DNA of 64,000 bases from Saprospiraceae bacterium (lineage in GTDB: Bacteria > Bacteroidota > Bacteroidia > Chitinophagales > Saprospiraceae): NCBI GenBank assembly GCA_016718205.1, contig JADKEB010000033.1:62001-126000 (forward strand). The letters run 5' to 3'. The notes under the pieces are model-generated. The model ran no database searches. It was given only the letters and a program-made list of their open reading frames with translations, and had not been told where the DNA came from. Shown piece after piece: positions 47,760 through 56,441 of this stretch (position 1 is its first letter; every line of letters starts with the position of its first letter). The translations under genes and the position numbers were made by a program.

Positions 47760-49359
47760 TGATGCAACCCCCTAATTATCAGACAAAATTACGATTAGTT
47801 AAAAAATGAAAACAAATATACCATATCTTTGCAATGAGAGAGCTGATAATGGGCGACATTTTGTACCAATTTTCAGATTGTAATGTGTAGGCCTACCATT
47901 GCATTTACATTTGGAGCTTTAAGTCTGACATTCGTTCAAAAAAACGGTGTCCTGCGGACGGCTTATTTTGAGAGAGAGCTTCCTTTAGGCTCGTATTACC
48001 CAATTTTCGTATTTATTTATATTGGGTATGTTTGCTATTTCTTGATAAGCTACTTTTAGCTTATACTTTGACTTTCTCTCTTTCTCCAAGATGGTGACAT
48101 CCACCTTACCTTGATCATACAGCACCCAAAATTTCGCTGGCGGCACTTTTGTTGCACCATGAGTTCGGTGGTTATTATAGGTATTGTAGAATACATCCAG
48201 TCTCCTTTCAGCATCGCCTAAGGTGGCAAATTCATCATCTTTTAGGGCCTTGCCTAAGGTTTTATGAAAGCTTTCTATATGACCATTCTCTTCGGGAGTG
48301 TATGGGTGTGTGAATACTTGCATCAGGAAATTTTCTTTAAAAATCCCTGATTTCATCACTTGAAAATTGCTTGCCATTGTCATTGCGTATTTCAACCTAA
48401 GTTGTACATCGGCTTTAATGTGCCTTGAAAATAGGTGATGATAATTCCCATGCTGCCTTTACTTGTGTGGTACGCATGGAATATCCTACACTATAGCATA
48501 ATACGTATCTGGTAAATGTATCTATTATGGTCAATACATAGGCATACTTACGACTTTGTTTGATCCAGATGTATTTGATGTCCATCTCTAAAATTTCCAA
48601 TGGCTTGGTAGGTACTATCCGACGATGTTTAACATAGTCTTTGCCCGTTGATTTGGCCTTCTTTAGCAATAAATCATGTTCCCGCATAAGGCGAAACACT
48701 TTCTTGTGATTTATATAGACCCTTTCAGGCACAAGGCTACACATATGAGTTTGTAATAATCTGCTTGATTTACGTCTCCTTTGATTTCACATATATCCTC
48801 AACAACTTTTGCATTAGGGACTTTCTCCATTTGATTTGTGTTGGGGTTTCTCCATTTGGTATCCTTTGACAGTGGTTTACCCTGTTTATTGCCTTTGGGC
48901 TTGTGATAAAACTGATTGCGGGTGATACCTGTTATACTCAAACAATCTTCAAACGACATCCCCGAGCCGATACTCAATACTAACGAGACCTTTTCCTTCT
49001 GGATACTTTTTTTATCAATTCGTCCTTTAACTTGCTTTCAAGTTCCTTCTCTGCCAGCAAGATTTTCAATTGCTCGTTTTCCCGTTCCAATTTTTTGATA
49101 AGTTGACATTCTCAGTACTCTTTTGTGCTTAAGACCTTCCGGTGCGGACCGAATAACAATTTACTTTTCCAATAGTAGTACGTCCCTGAAATAATCGTAC
49201 TTCGCTAAAGTCACCTTGAGTCCTTTAGACTTTACCTCTTCAATGATCTGGGTTTCTCCACATCTGTGAATTTCTTTGTGCCTGATTCCTTGTCTTGCAT
49301 GTGCATAGTTACAAAATTTTATTTGTAACTTTGTCTTATCTCTTAGGGGCTGTAATACA
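47760..49359 (-). mobile_element. IS3-family element, decayed (1600 bp)
   Basis: Left end TGATGCAACCCCCTAATTAT and right end (inverted) TGTATTACAGCCCCTAAGAG, both TG/CA-terminated, with AGG on both sides (47757-47759, 49360-49362). Removing element plus one AGG joins PEQG to IEGIYTVTDL, which lines up with the intact EQGISGPFHITDI of the cassette at 51573. Confidence 0.85.
47985..49300 (-). pseudogene. IS3-family OrfA and OrfB transposase, frameshifted
   Basis: OrfA remnant near 49300-49000 (MHMQDKESGTKKFTDVEK, QIIEEVKSKGLKVTLAKYDYF). OrfB in pieces: helical start (MSFEDCLSITGITRNQFYH), RVYINHKKVFRLMREHDLLL, rve integrase core with the first Asp in LEILEMDIKYIWIK and second in IIDTFTRYVLCY, and the Glu in HPYTPEENGHIESFHKTLG. 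Frame changes at about 48740 and 48400 and in OrfA make it nonfunctional. Confidence 0.8.
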
Positions 49360-50259
49360 AGGTATAGAAGGCATATACACAGTTACAGATCTCCGAAAGA
49401 TCAACCAACCCAAGATCCCTACTGATGAAGATTCCGATGATGATTTTGTATTTTCACCTGTAACAGCTTTCTTTGCCCACACTTCTAATGACGTTTGGAA
49501 ACTTACATTTGACAATGGGGAAGAGGTAGAAGTCACATCGATGCATCCGTTTATGGATGCTGTCTCGGGGCTTTGGAAACCAGTTGCTTTGCTCAATGCC
49601 GGAGATGTAGTCAAAACCAAGGCTGGCATTGCTGTACTTACTTCCAAAGAAAAGCAGGAAGGCACACATACGGTCTATAACTTAACGGTCGATGCTACCC
49701 ACAATTATCTAGTAGGTGATGCGGGGTATTTGGTGCATAATAGCTGTGGGGATCTTATTAAGCTTGCTAATAAATTCATTAATAATCTTTCAAAATCACT
49801 AAAGAGTCAGCAAATAGCAGAGTGGTGGGCAAAAAAAGGTCCAGTGAAGGGAGGTGATATTTTAGATTCATTTTTTGGAAGGGGTCGTTTTTTTGAAACA
49901 TTATTAAGTAAAACAAAATTTTCATCATGGAAATGGACAAATGTTATCAATCCAAATTTCAAAGCTATAGATTTTTACAAAAAGATAGGTTCAAAGAATT
50001 TAGTAGCTAGTCTTAAAAGTACTAAAAGTAGTCCTGGCGAATGGCTAAATTACAATTCCAAACATATAGATGAATTAGAAAAAAATTGCTTTAAATGGGA
50101 AAAATAACAGATGGAATAACACTTAAAGCCGATGAAGTTTGGTTATATATAGCAGTACCAGCAAATAAAGTCAATGAATGGGCAAATTTTGCGACATTCC
50201 AAAACTTAGGGAAAAGAGGAATCAAATTTGAAGTATTTACTATAGAAAGTTTATTTTAA
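49360..50259 (+). pseudogene. Hint C-terminal half with EC869-like REase-fold toxin
   Basis: Continuation of the cassette gene broken by the IS3. Hint part: FFAHTSNDVWKLTFDNGEEV, VTSMHPFMDA, GTHTVYNLTVDATHNYLVGDAGYLVHN, ending in the autoprocessing HN followed by S. The toxin then starts (SCGDLIKLANKF). It shows RGRFFETLLSKTKFSSWKWTN, FKAIDFYKKIGSKNLVASLKS and NSKHIDELEK, the E, D and K-bearing blocks of the CdiA EC869-type endonuclease domain. A missing A at about 50104 shifts the last 50 codons; repaired, the protein ends at 50259 (FEVFTIESLF). Confidence 0.75.
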
Positions 50260-50263
50260 GAAT

Positions 50264-51289
50264 ATGAACAAATCATATAAAATCATTGATAAAAGCACGC
50301 ATAAAAAGGATATATGGTATCCTTCGGTTTTGATTAATTATCAACAATTTATTTCATTAGTAGAAAGTTGTAATTGGTTGATTTGGGACGAACTAAGAGA
50401 ATCAAGTAAAGCGTTTTTTGCTGAACATCCAGATCTCCCGAAGAAATTAACAGCATTTTACAGTATAGATGAAAATAAATCAATTGAAATTGGTTATGTG
50501 AATTTTAGTCTTTTGGTTTCATTTAACCAGAAAGCTCTTTATGAAGAAATAAAATTAGCAGCTGAGTTTGCAAAAAAATTGAATTGTAATATGTGGGATA
50601 GGGATACCCTTGAACTTGTTGATGATAAATATTTAGAGGCTTATCGCATCAAAGAAGAAAATCGAGGCATCAAACTCACTAAAGAGCAGAGCCATGTGTT
50701 GGAATCCATAGAAGATCAATGCAGGTGGTGGTATTTGCCAACAGATGATGTAACTGAAATATTTAATATTCTGGGAATTCAACCACGTATAAAAGATGGC
50801 GACATCACCACCATCATCGACGATGTACAAAGAGAAAATAAAGTTGCCATCGCCACATTTACTGGTCATACGATCATATTTGGATTTAATGCTCCATATA
50901 TCTCTTATCCCGATCTCCAGACTTACATCACAAAAGAAGAGCAACAAACTCCACATCTACAGGACGTACTCAACAAACTCAGCAAGGCATTTGGCACAGC
51001 CGCATATTTTGAGTATAACAATGATGATGAACAGATAGCTTCACTAGCTTGGTCATCAAAAGGAAAATTTGTCTATGGTCGCTTTACATCAGAAGGAGAA
51101 GGATTTGATGTCTTTGGCACACAAAAGAAAACCATAGAAGTGAATCAGAAGTCAATCATCAAAACAGCCAAAAAACTTGGCTTGACACCAGAAGAAATCA
51201 TCACAGGCATAATGAAACAAAAAATACCTGTCCAGTATTTTGAACAACCTCATTGGTACATAGAGTCACGATTGTCGCGAAGACATTGA
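50264..51289 (+). CDS. Immunity protein for the REase-fold toxin (two-part)
   Basis: 341 residues, soluble, starting 4 bp after the toxin. Residues 1-120 (YPSVLINYQQFISLVESCNWLIWDEL, DKYLEAYRIKEENRGIK) and 150-341 (WWYLPTDDVTEIFNILGIQ, IATFTGHTIIFGFNAPY, KFVYGRFTSEGEGFDVFG) look like two separate domains. No known immunity family can be assigned with confidence. Position strongly suggests it protects against the nuclease encoded upstream. Confidence 0.65.
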   Translation: MNKSYKIIDKSTHKKDIWYPSVLINYQQFISLVESCNWLIWDELRESSKAFFAEHPDLPKKLTAFYSIDENKSIEIGYVNFSLLVSFNQKALYEEIKLAAEFAKKLNCNMWDRDTLELVDDKYLEAYRIKEENRGIKLTKEQSHVLESIEDQCRWWYLPTDDVTEIFNILGIQPRIKDGDITTIIDDVQRENKVAIATFTGHTIIFGFNAPYISYPDLQTYITKEEQQTPHLQDVLNKLSKAFGTAAYFEYNNDDEQIASLAWSSKGKFVYGRFTSEGEGFDVFGTQKKTIEVNQKSIIKTAKKLGLTPEEIITGIMKQKIPVQYFEQPHWYIESRLSRRH

Positions 51290-51327
51290 TATTTTCCCTA
51301 AATAAAATTAAATAAAATTTTGAAAAC

Positions 51328-51543
51328 ATGAAGATCCACCAAACCCTTTCACTCTTGATCATCACATTCTCCCTCCAGTCCCAATCCCTCACCTTTGGGC
51401 CAACCACCACTTTATTCTCACTGGATGCATCACATTGGGCATTATCTCAACCTATGATACCCACAGCGAGCAGTGATGGTAAGCATATAGATTTTTATGG
51501 GTTGACTGGGAGTAAAATACACATTATCAATTACATATGGTAA
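51328..51543 (+). CDS. Cassette leader peptide (type 1), copy C
   Basis: 71 residues: MKIHQTLSLLIITFSLQSQS signal peptide, then LTFGPTTTLFSLDASHW and PMIPTASSDGKHIDFYGLTG. In frame throughout. The last few codons differ from copies A and B (SKIHIINYIW), the stop being displaced by a small local change. Leader 2 follows 29 bp later. Confidence 0.6.
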   Translation: MKIHQTLSLLIITFSLQSQSLTFGPTTTLFSLDASHWALSQPMIPTASSDGKHIDFYGLTGSKIHIINYIW

Positions 51544-51572
51544 ATATTAAAAACAGGAAAACAGTATAATTT

Positions 51573-52772
51573 ATGAAACCTATAGTCCAAATAACACTAC
51601 TCTCCGTGATGCTTATGCTTGCATCATTGGGTAGGCTATTTGGACAGTCTCAGGACTTAGCTAAGGCAACCATTGTATCTATTTCCACATTGACAGCATC
51701 ATCAGATTTACAATTTGATACCAAATCAAATCATAAAGACCCATACACATCAGATGAACAAAGGGTAAGAGATACATACCAGCTCAATGATAAGGACTGG
51801 TACAGCGTAACTTTTGAGCAAGTCGAAGCACAAAGTAAATGCCAACTCGCCTTACACCAGGACTGGATAAAGGAAAAAGGTTATCAACTCAATGATACTG
51901 TACACATGAATTTGCTGGAACAAGGTATCTCAGGTCCATTTCATATCACAGATATCAAACACATCCTACCGCAAAAAGTACCGGATGAAGACATAGCAGA
52001 TGGATATGCTTATCGCCCAGTGACAGGTTTATTTACCCATGTCTCAGATAAAGTGCTGATGGTGCACTTTGAGTCTGGTGACAGCCTTGGTATCACAGAA
52101 AATCATCCAGTATATTCTGCTTCTGCTGGTGGATGGAAACATGCCTTTGAGCTTGAAAAAGATGAGGTAGTCCTGTCTTACTTTGGGCAATCAAAAGTGT
52201 CTAAAATTACTAAATTACAGGGGACACACCATGTGTATAATCTGGAAGTCAAGGACTTGCATAATTTTTTGGTAGGGAATGAGGGTTTAGTGGTGCATAA
52301 TACATGTTGGGGGGGGTGGTTAAAAAAATTATGTGGTAAAACCCTTACCGACATTCAAGATATTACAGGAAAAAAATGGGCGAAAAAAATAAAAGGTTCA
52401 AGTATTAAGGATAAAGAAATTCAGCAAATGGAAACATTAGGGGAAGTACTTAAGGAAGAAATTACTGGGTTAACAACTGCGTTTCCAGGAATTGATGCAG
52501 TAACTAAATCCGGAAAAATTGTAACATTAAAGAAATGTGAGACAAATACTTGGAGTGCGCTAAATGCAAATGCTAGAGCATTAGGTGATAAAGTAAATGA
52601 ATTTGATCAAGGGTATTTTGATGTTCACGGAGTTTTAACTTCAACTGTTCACAATAGAGCCGATATAATTGACTCTATTAACTTAGTAAAAAAGGAAGAT
52701 GCAAATAGGTTTAAATTATTTAAAAAAATTCTAATACAAGGAACTGATGGAATTGAATGGTATAATTTTTAA
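51573..52772 (+). CDS. Secreted Hint-toxin with truncated Hint domain
   Basis: 399 residues, unbroken. Signal peptide (MKPIVQITLLSVMLMLASLGRLFGQ) leads almost directly into the Hint domain; the unknown N-terminal domain of the other cassettes and the Hint N-terminal Cys (CFTGST) are absent. The Hint C-terminus is intact (GDSLGITENHPVY, GTHHVYNLEVKDLHNFLVGNEGLVVHNTC). Residues about 245-399 are the toxin (LTTAFPGIDAVTKSGKIVTLKK, NARALGDKVNEFDQGYFDVHG), whose D and LKK spacing suggests a PD-(D/E)XK nuclease, but I cannot name the family. The immunity gene overlaps its last 26 bp. Confidence 0.75.
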   Translation: MKPIVQITLLSVMLMLASLGRLFGQSQDLAKATIVSISTLTASSDLQFDTKSNHKDPYTSDEQRVRDTYQLNDKDWYSVTFEQVEAQSKCQLALHQDWIKEKGYQLNDTVHMNLLEQGISGPFHITDIKHILPQKVPDEDIADGYAYRPVTGLFTHVSDKVLMVHFESGDSLGITENHPVYSASAGGWKHAFELEKDEVVLSYFGQSKVSKITKLQGTHHVYNLEVKDLHNFLVGNEGLVVHNTCWGGWLKKLCGKTLTDIQDITGKKWAKKIKGSSIKDKEIQQMETLGEVLKEEITGLTTAFPGIDAVTKSGKIVTLKKCETNTWSALNANARALGDKVNEFDQGYFDVHGVLTSTVHNRADIIDSINLVKKEDANRFKLFKKILIQGTDGIEWYNF

Positions 52773-53334
52773 TGAATTCATTATTTATAATATTGAATTT
52801 GAAAATATTAATGTTGAATCTAACACTTTAATAGATATTTTACTTTTGGTAAACAAATACTTTACCGTTAAAGATTTATATAGTGTTTACAGACAGGATA
52901 ATTTGAAGAACAAACGCTTAAAATTAGAGGATTTTTTAATATATAACAGAAAAACAATTGAACAACAGATGAAATATAGTTTATATATTAAACCAAATTT
53001 ATCGAAATACAGTGAATTAAAAAATTATAGACCATTTGAGTCAATTAATCTTGATATACATCCTGTTTATCAAATTGAAGGTCAACCATATAGTTTGATA
53101 ATTGAATTTAAAGATATTTACTTTTTAGACAACCCAAGTTTACCAAAATATTTTACAAAATATTTTAGATCAAAACTTAAATTCTTTTTAAAAGAACTAA
53201 AAAACTTGATTGTCCACAGTTCAATAAATTGCTATTCCGAAATTGTTGACAGTAATTTTTTCGATGAAAAAGGATTAAAATTAGGAGCAAGTATTATTAT
53301 AGATTATCTTAATAAAAGAATCTTGCCAAAATAA
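52747..53334 (+). CDS. Probable immunity protein for the Hint-toxin
   Basis: 195 residues, soluble, AT-rich coding. Starts inside the end of the toxin gene, which ties the pair together in translation. No known family is recognised; basic and aromatic, with a hydrophobic core (IDILLLVNKYFTVKDLYSVY, YSLIIEFKDIYFL). Confidence 0.6.
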   Translation: MELNGIIFNEFIIYNIEFENINVESNTLIDILLLVNKYFTVKDLYSVYRQDNLKNKRLKLEDFLIYNRKTIEQQMKYSLYIKPNLSKYSELKNYRPFESINLDIHPVYQIEGQPYSLIIEFKDIYFLDNPSLPKYFTKYFRSKLKFFLKELKNLIVHSSINCYSEIVDSNFFDEKGLKLGASIIIDYLNKRILPK

Positions 53335-53387
53335 AACATAAATGAACATATTGTAATTAAATTTTTATTACAAAATAACATATATAA

Positions 53388-53438
53388 ATGAAAATCCCCC
53401 AAACCTTATTATTAATTTTACTCTCATTCTCCCTATGA
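53388..53438 (+). pseudogene. Cassette leader peptide (type 1), truncated copy D
   Basis: MKIPQTLLLILLSFSL then stop, matching the signal peptide of copy C. The sequence then jumps, out of frame, into RHS-repeat coding sequence. This marks a deletion joint between a fourth leader and an RHS body. Confidence 0.6.
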
Positions 53439-54936
53439 TGCCAACGGCAATACGCTGACCCACAACAATCCTGCAGGTGAGAACAAAACCATGCTGTGGG
53501 ATGAGAGCAACATGCTCAAAGCTATCAGGATAGCAGACCAGTCGCTCCAGCATTATATCTATGATGCCCATGGAGAGCGCACGCTCAAAGGTAAAGGCAA
53601 TGTCACCGTCGTATCAGTCAATGGAGTGCCGCAAAGTACCACAGCCACTATAGGCAACTATACGATCTATGAGAGTGGATATATCGTAGTTGGTCCCAAC
53701 GGATATGTGACCAAACACTATTACAATGGCTCTGAGCGCGTGTCCAGCAGGCTGGGAGGATCAGTGAGTGGTTACCTGAGCGGAGCAGCAGTAGGAGGAG
53801 CAGAGACAGCAACATTGCCATCCAGGCAACAGGTAGACCTGACTTATGTATTCGGACAGTTTGGACTGGGCACTGTGACAGTCACCAATCAACCACCTGC
53901 ACCCGGTGACTGCGAGGTAGCGGGCAATTGTGCCAGTAATCTGTATTACTTCCATCCGGATCACGTAGGCTCGAGTACATTTTTATCAGATCAAAATGGT
54001 CAACCATACCAATTTTTGCTATATTTGCCATTCGGAGAGTCGATGGCAAGTCAGAAAGCTGGTGGCTGGGCGACTCCTTATAAGTTTAACGGCAAGGAGC
54101 TGGATGATGAGACGGGGATGTATTATTATGGGGCGAGGTATTATGATCCTAGGATAAGTTTGTGGCATGGGGTTGACAAAATGGCATCAGATTACCCTAC
54201 TTTTTCTCCATATGTATACACTGCAAATAACCCTTTAAGATATATAGACCCCGATGGCAATTTCTTACTTGATGTTCATCAAAGAATTACTGTAAATGCT
54301 TCAAAGGGATTTGAAATAAATTTTGGCAGAAAGAATAGAGCAAATAATAAAGAATTTATGTACGGACTAATGGGTACAGGAACTATTTTAAGTGGAGGAG
54401 TTACATACCCAGATTTAAGAGAGACAAACAATAAATCATCTCATTTTGATGGTATGAATTACTCACAAATTAAAAATAATTTTCGTTCAATTTTCAGCTC
54501 AACCATTGAGATAATTGAAGGTTATAAAAATGGGAAAATGACTGAATTTGGATTTGGTCATTTGGTGGGTAGAAATTTACATACTATTCAAGACTTTTAT
54601 TCTCATTCAAATTATATTGAATTATATATTCAGCAATATGGCGAAACTAGTTTAGATCTAATTCCTACGTTTCAAGATGTTTTGTCAGACCCACAATATT
54701 CCGATTTCTCTCAATTGCTAGAATCTAATCTAAAAACTGGAGAATACCCTGGAACGGGAAGTGGATCTCATAGGGAAATGAATCACGATGTTGGTGCGGG
54801 GTCAAATTACACAAATGTAGTACCTGAAACTAAAGGTAAAAATATTACGTATAATACTCGAGCTGCTGAAGCTGTTGCGACAAAAGCTACAAAACAATAT
54901 TTAAATACAATAAAGAATGGAGTGGAACAGAACTAA
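53434..54936 (+). CDS. RHS-core protein with HET-C-like toxin domain, 5' truncated
   Basis: About 500 codons, open with no native start; the first in-frame ATG is at 53491. Residues from YDANGNTLTHNN, DESNMLKAIRIAD and FHPDHVGSSTFLSDQNGQPYQF are YD/RHS repeats, then the RHS-associated core ends at KFNGKELDDETGMYYYGARYYDPR, TANNPLRYIDPDGN. The following 220 residues are the toxin: TYPDLRET, SHFDGMNYSQI, and LHTIQDFYSHSNYIELYIQ, the His-rich signature of HET-C/zinc-dependent phospholipase C-like proteins. The frame is intact to its stop. The upstream secretion-directing part is missing, so export is doubtful. Confidence 0.8.
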   Translation, partial: YDANGNTLTHNNPAGENKTMLWDESNMLKAIRIADQSLQHYIYDAHGERTLKGKGNVTVVSVNGVPQSTTATIGNYTIYESGYIVVGPNGYVTKHYYNGSERVSSRLGGSVSGYLSGAAVGGAETATLPSRQQVDLTYVFGQFGLGTVTVTNQPPAPGDCEVAGNCASNLYYFHPDHVGSSTFLSDQNGQPYQFLLYLPFGESMASQKAGGWATPYKFNGKELDDETGMYYYGARYYDPRISLWHGVDKMASDYPTFSPYVYTANNPLRYIDPDGNFLLDVHQRITVNASKGFEINFGRKNRANNKEFMYGLMGTGTILSGGVTYPDLRETNNKSSHFDGMNYSQIKNNFRSIFSSTIEIIEGYKNGKMTEFGFGHLVGRNLHTIQDFYSHSNYIELYIQQYGETSLDLIPTFQDVLSDPQYSDFSQLLESNLKTGEYPGTGSGSHREMNHDVGAGSNYTNVVPETKGKNITYNTRAAEAVATKATKQYLNTIKNGVEQN

Positions 54937-55276
54937 ATTAATCTTCCTGATATATTACTTGGGGATTGCAACTTCATATTTCACATTTACTACATTTCCT
55001 AATTTGCATTTTGGAAAAGATCATGGATATGTTGGATTGGCAATAATGACGTGTATTCTTACGTCTATCCTATATTATTTATTACCTGTATCAAACCATT
55101 CTATTAAATTATTTATTGTTGGATTTGTAATAGCTCTTGGATGTTTTATTATTCTTGTTTATCTCTATAGGTTTGTTGATTTTTCATTGCCTAGCTATAT
55201 TGATTATATAATTACAATATTTTTAATTTCATTGGTAACAATAATTATATTTAAGGGAAGATTGGGTACGAAATAA
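54917..55276 (+). CDS. Four-helix membrane immunity protein
   Basis: 119 residues with four hydrophobic segments (LIFLIYYLGIATSYFTFTTF, LAIMTCILTSILYYLLPV, LFIVGFVIALGCFIILVYLY, IITIFLISLVTIIIFKG). Its start lies 20 bp inside the end of the RHS-HET-C gene. An integral membrane immunity protein fits a toxin that attacks membranes. No named family. Confidence 0.65.
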   Translation: MEWNRTKLIFLIYYLGIATSYFTFTTFPNLHFGKDHGYVGLAIMTCILTSILYYLLPVSNHSIKLFIVGFVIALGCFIILVYLYRFVDFSLPSYIDYIITIFLISLVTIIIFKGRLGTK

Positions 55277-55348
55277 TATTTTGTAATAAATATTAAGTGT
55301 AATTCTTAATCTCTGCTAGGCATAGTATATACTACGTCTGAGTGATGC

Positions 55349-56019
55349 CATGGCTGCGCCATGAATCGGAGACAGAATGAATAGTATAAACGAAAGCCAT
55401 ACGACAATAAGAAAAGTTGTGTGGCTTTTGCGATTGTACTCATCCCTGCCTTGCCGGCAGGCTGGCTAAATCCTTCTCTTAAAAAAGAAGGACCTGTTAC
55501 GGTGGTATAAAAATAACCCCCAATCAACCACTTGCACCAGGCGACTGCGAGGTAGCGGGCAATTGTGCCAGTAATGTATTACTTCCATCCGGATCATGTA
55601 GGCTCGAGTACATTTTTATCAGATCAAAATGGTCAACCATACCAATTTTGCTATATCCTGCAAGCAGGACTAAGATTTTTTAGAATGACAAAAAATCTTT
55701 ATATTTGCCGGACTGAATGGTCTCTGCAAAGGCAGAGAATGGAGTGATACAAAATCACTCTATAATGAAGGAACCGAGCTGTGCTCGGGTGGGTGGCAGA
55801 GAGTCGATGGCAAGCCAGATAGTGATTGACTGGTTTTTGCTATTGCAAAAAATGAAGCCATACGAAATGGCTTCATAAGGAATGAACCGCAAACAACGGC
55901 TTGCGGCATGGAGTTCATTGAAATATTGACGCGGCAAGGAGCTGGATGTAAACGAATGGTGCGTAGCAATTTTGACGTTGAAGTCAAAATAATGAGAGCA
56001 CCGCAAATTGATTTTGCGG
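55349..56019. repeat. Cluster of about 14 successive hairpins in an RHS remnant
   Basis: Near-perfect inverted repeats follow one another, for example CATGGC/GCCATG, AAGATTTTTT/AAAAAATCTT, TCTCTGC/GCAGAGA, GAGTGAT/ATCACTC, CCGAGC/GCTCGG, TTTTTGC/GCAAAAA, GAAGCCAT/ATGGCTTC, ATTTTGAC/GTCAAAAT and CCGCAAA/TTTGCGG. Between them are pieces of RHS-core sequence in native order (GAGTCGATGGCAAG, GGCAAGGAGCTGGATG). No coding frame survives. Confidence 0.7.
55522..55655 (+). repeat. Duplicate of the RHS-core segment at 53883-54030
   Basis: About 130 bp almost identical to the intact RHS gene upstream (AATCAACCACTTGCACCAGG, CACGTAGGCTCGAGTAC-like), with a two-base loss near 55575. A second, partial RHS C-terminus. 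Confidence 0.8.
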
Positions 56020-56032
56020 CTTGTGATCATTT

Positions 56033-56251
56033 TTGGATTGGATTTATTACGATCCCCGGATAAGTGTGTGGCTAAGTGTCGATCCGCTGGCGGAGATGTA
56101 TCCCAACTGGAGTTCTTACGCCTACACCATGAACAATCCCATCACTTACGTCGATCCTACGGGGATGAGTACGGAAAATGGTGGAGGTGGGATAGTTGGC
56201 AGGCAGGCTAAATGCGTTGATTATTTTATTGTCAGAACCATAATCTCTTGA
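56033..56251 (+). pseudogene. RHS-core C-terminal remnant
   Basis: Carries YYDPRISVWLSVDPLAEMYP and AYTMNNPITYVDPTGM, the end of a second RHS core, then a short unrelated tail. No toxin domain is left. It ends next to a lone copy of the IS/MITE terminus. Confidence 0.7.
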
Positions 56252-56263
56252 TTTACAACTAAG

Positions 56264-56282
56264 AAAAATTTTAAACATACTC
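56264..56282. repeat. Lone GAGTATG-family terminal repeat
   Basis: AAAAATTTTAAACATACTC, in the orientation of a right end, followed by TTA. No matching left end is found close by. Confidence 0.6.
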
Positions 56283-56441
56283 TTATTCCTATGGAATGCA
56301 GTGTAATGTTAGAGGCATTAGTTAAATCTAAGTAGAGTTTCTTAGATTATAAGCAATAAATGATTGAAAATATTGAAAATATTTCAATTGTGCATTTTGT
56401 TATTTACACAAAATACACTATTAGATCCGGGAATGATCACA

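Noticed and set aside
55349..56019. CRISPR array
   Set aside because: The hairpins differ in sequence and length and are not regularly spaced repeats.
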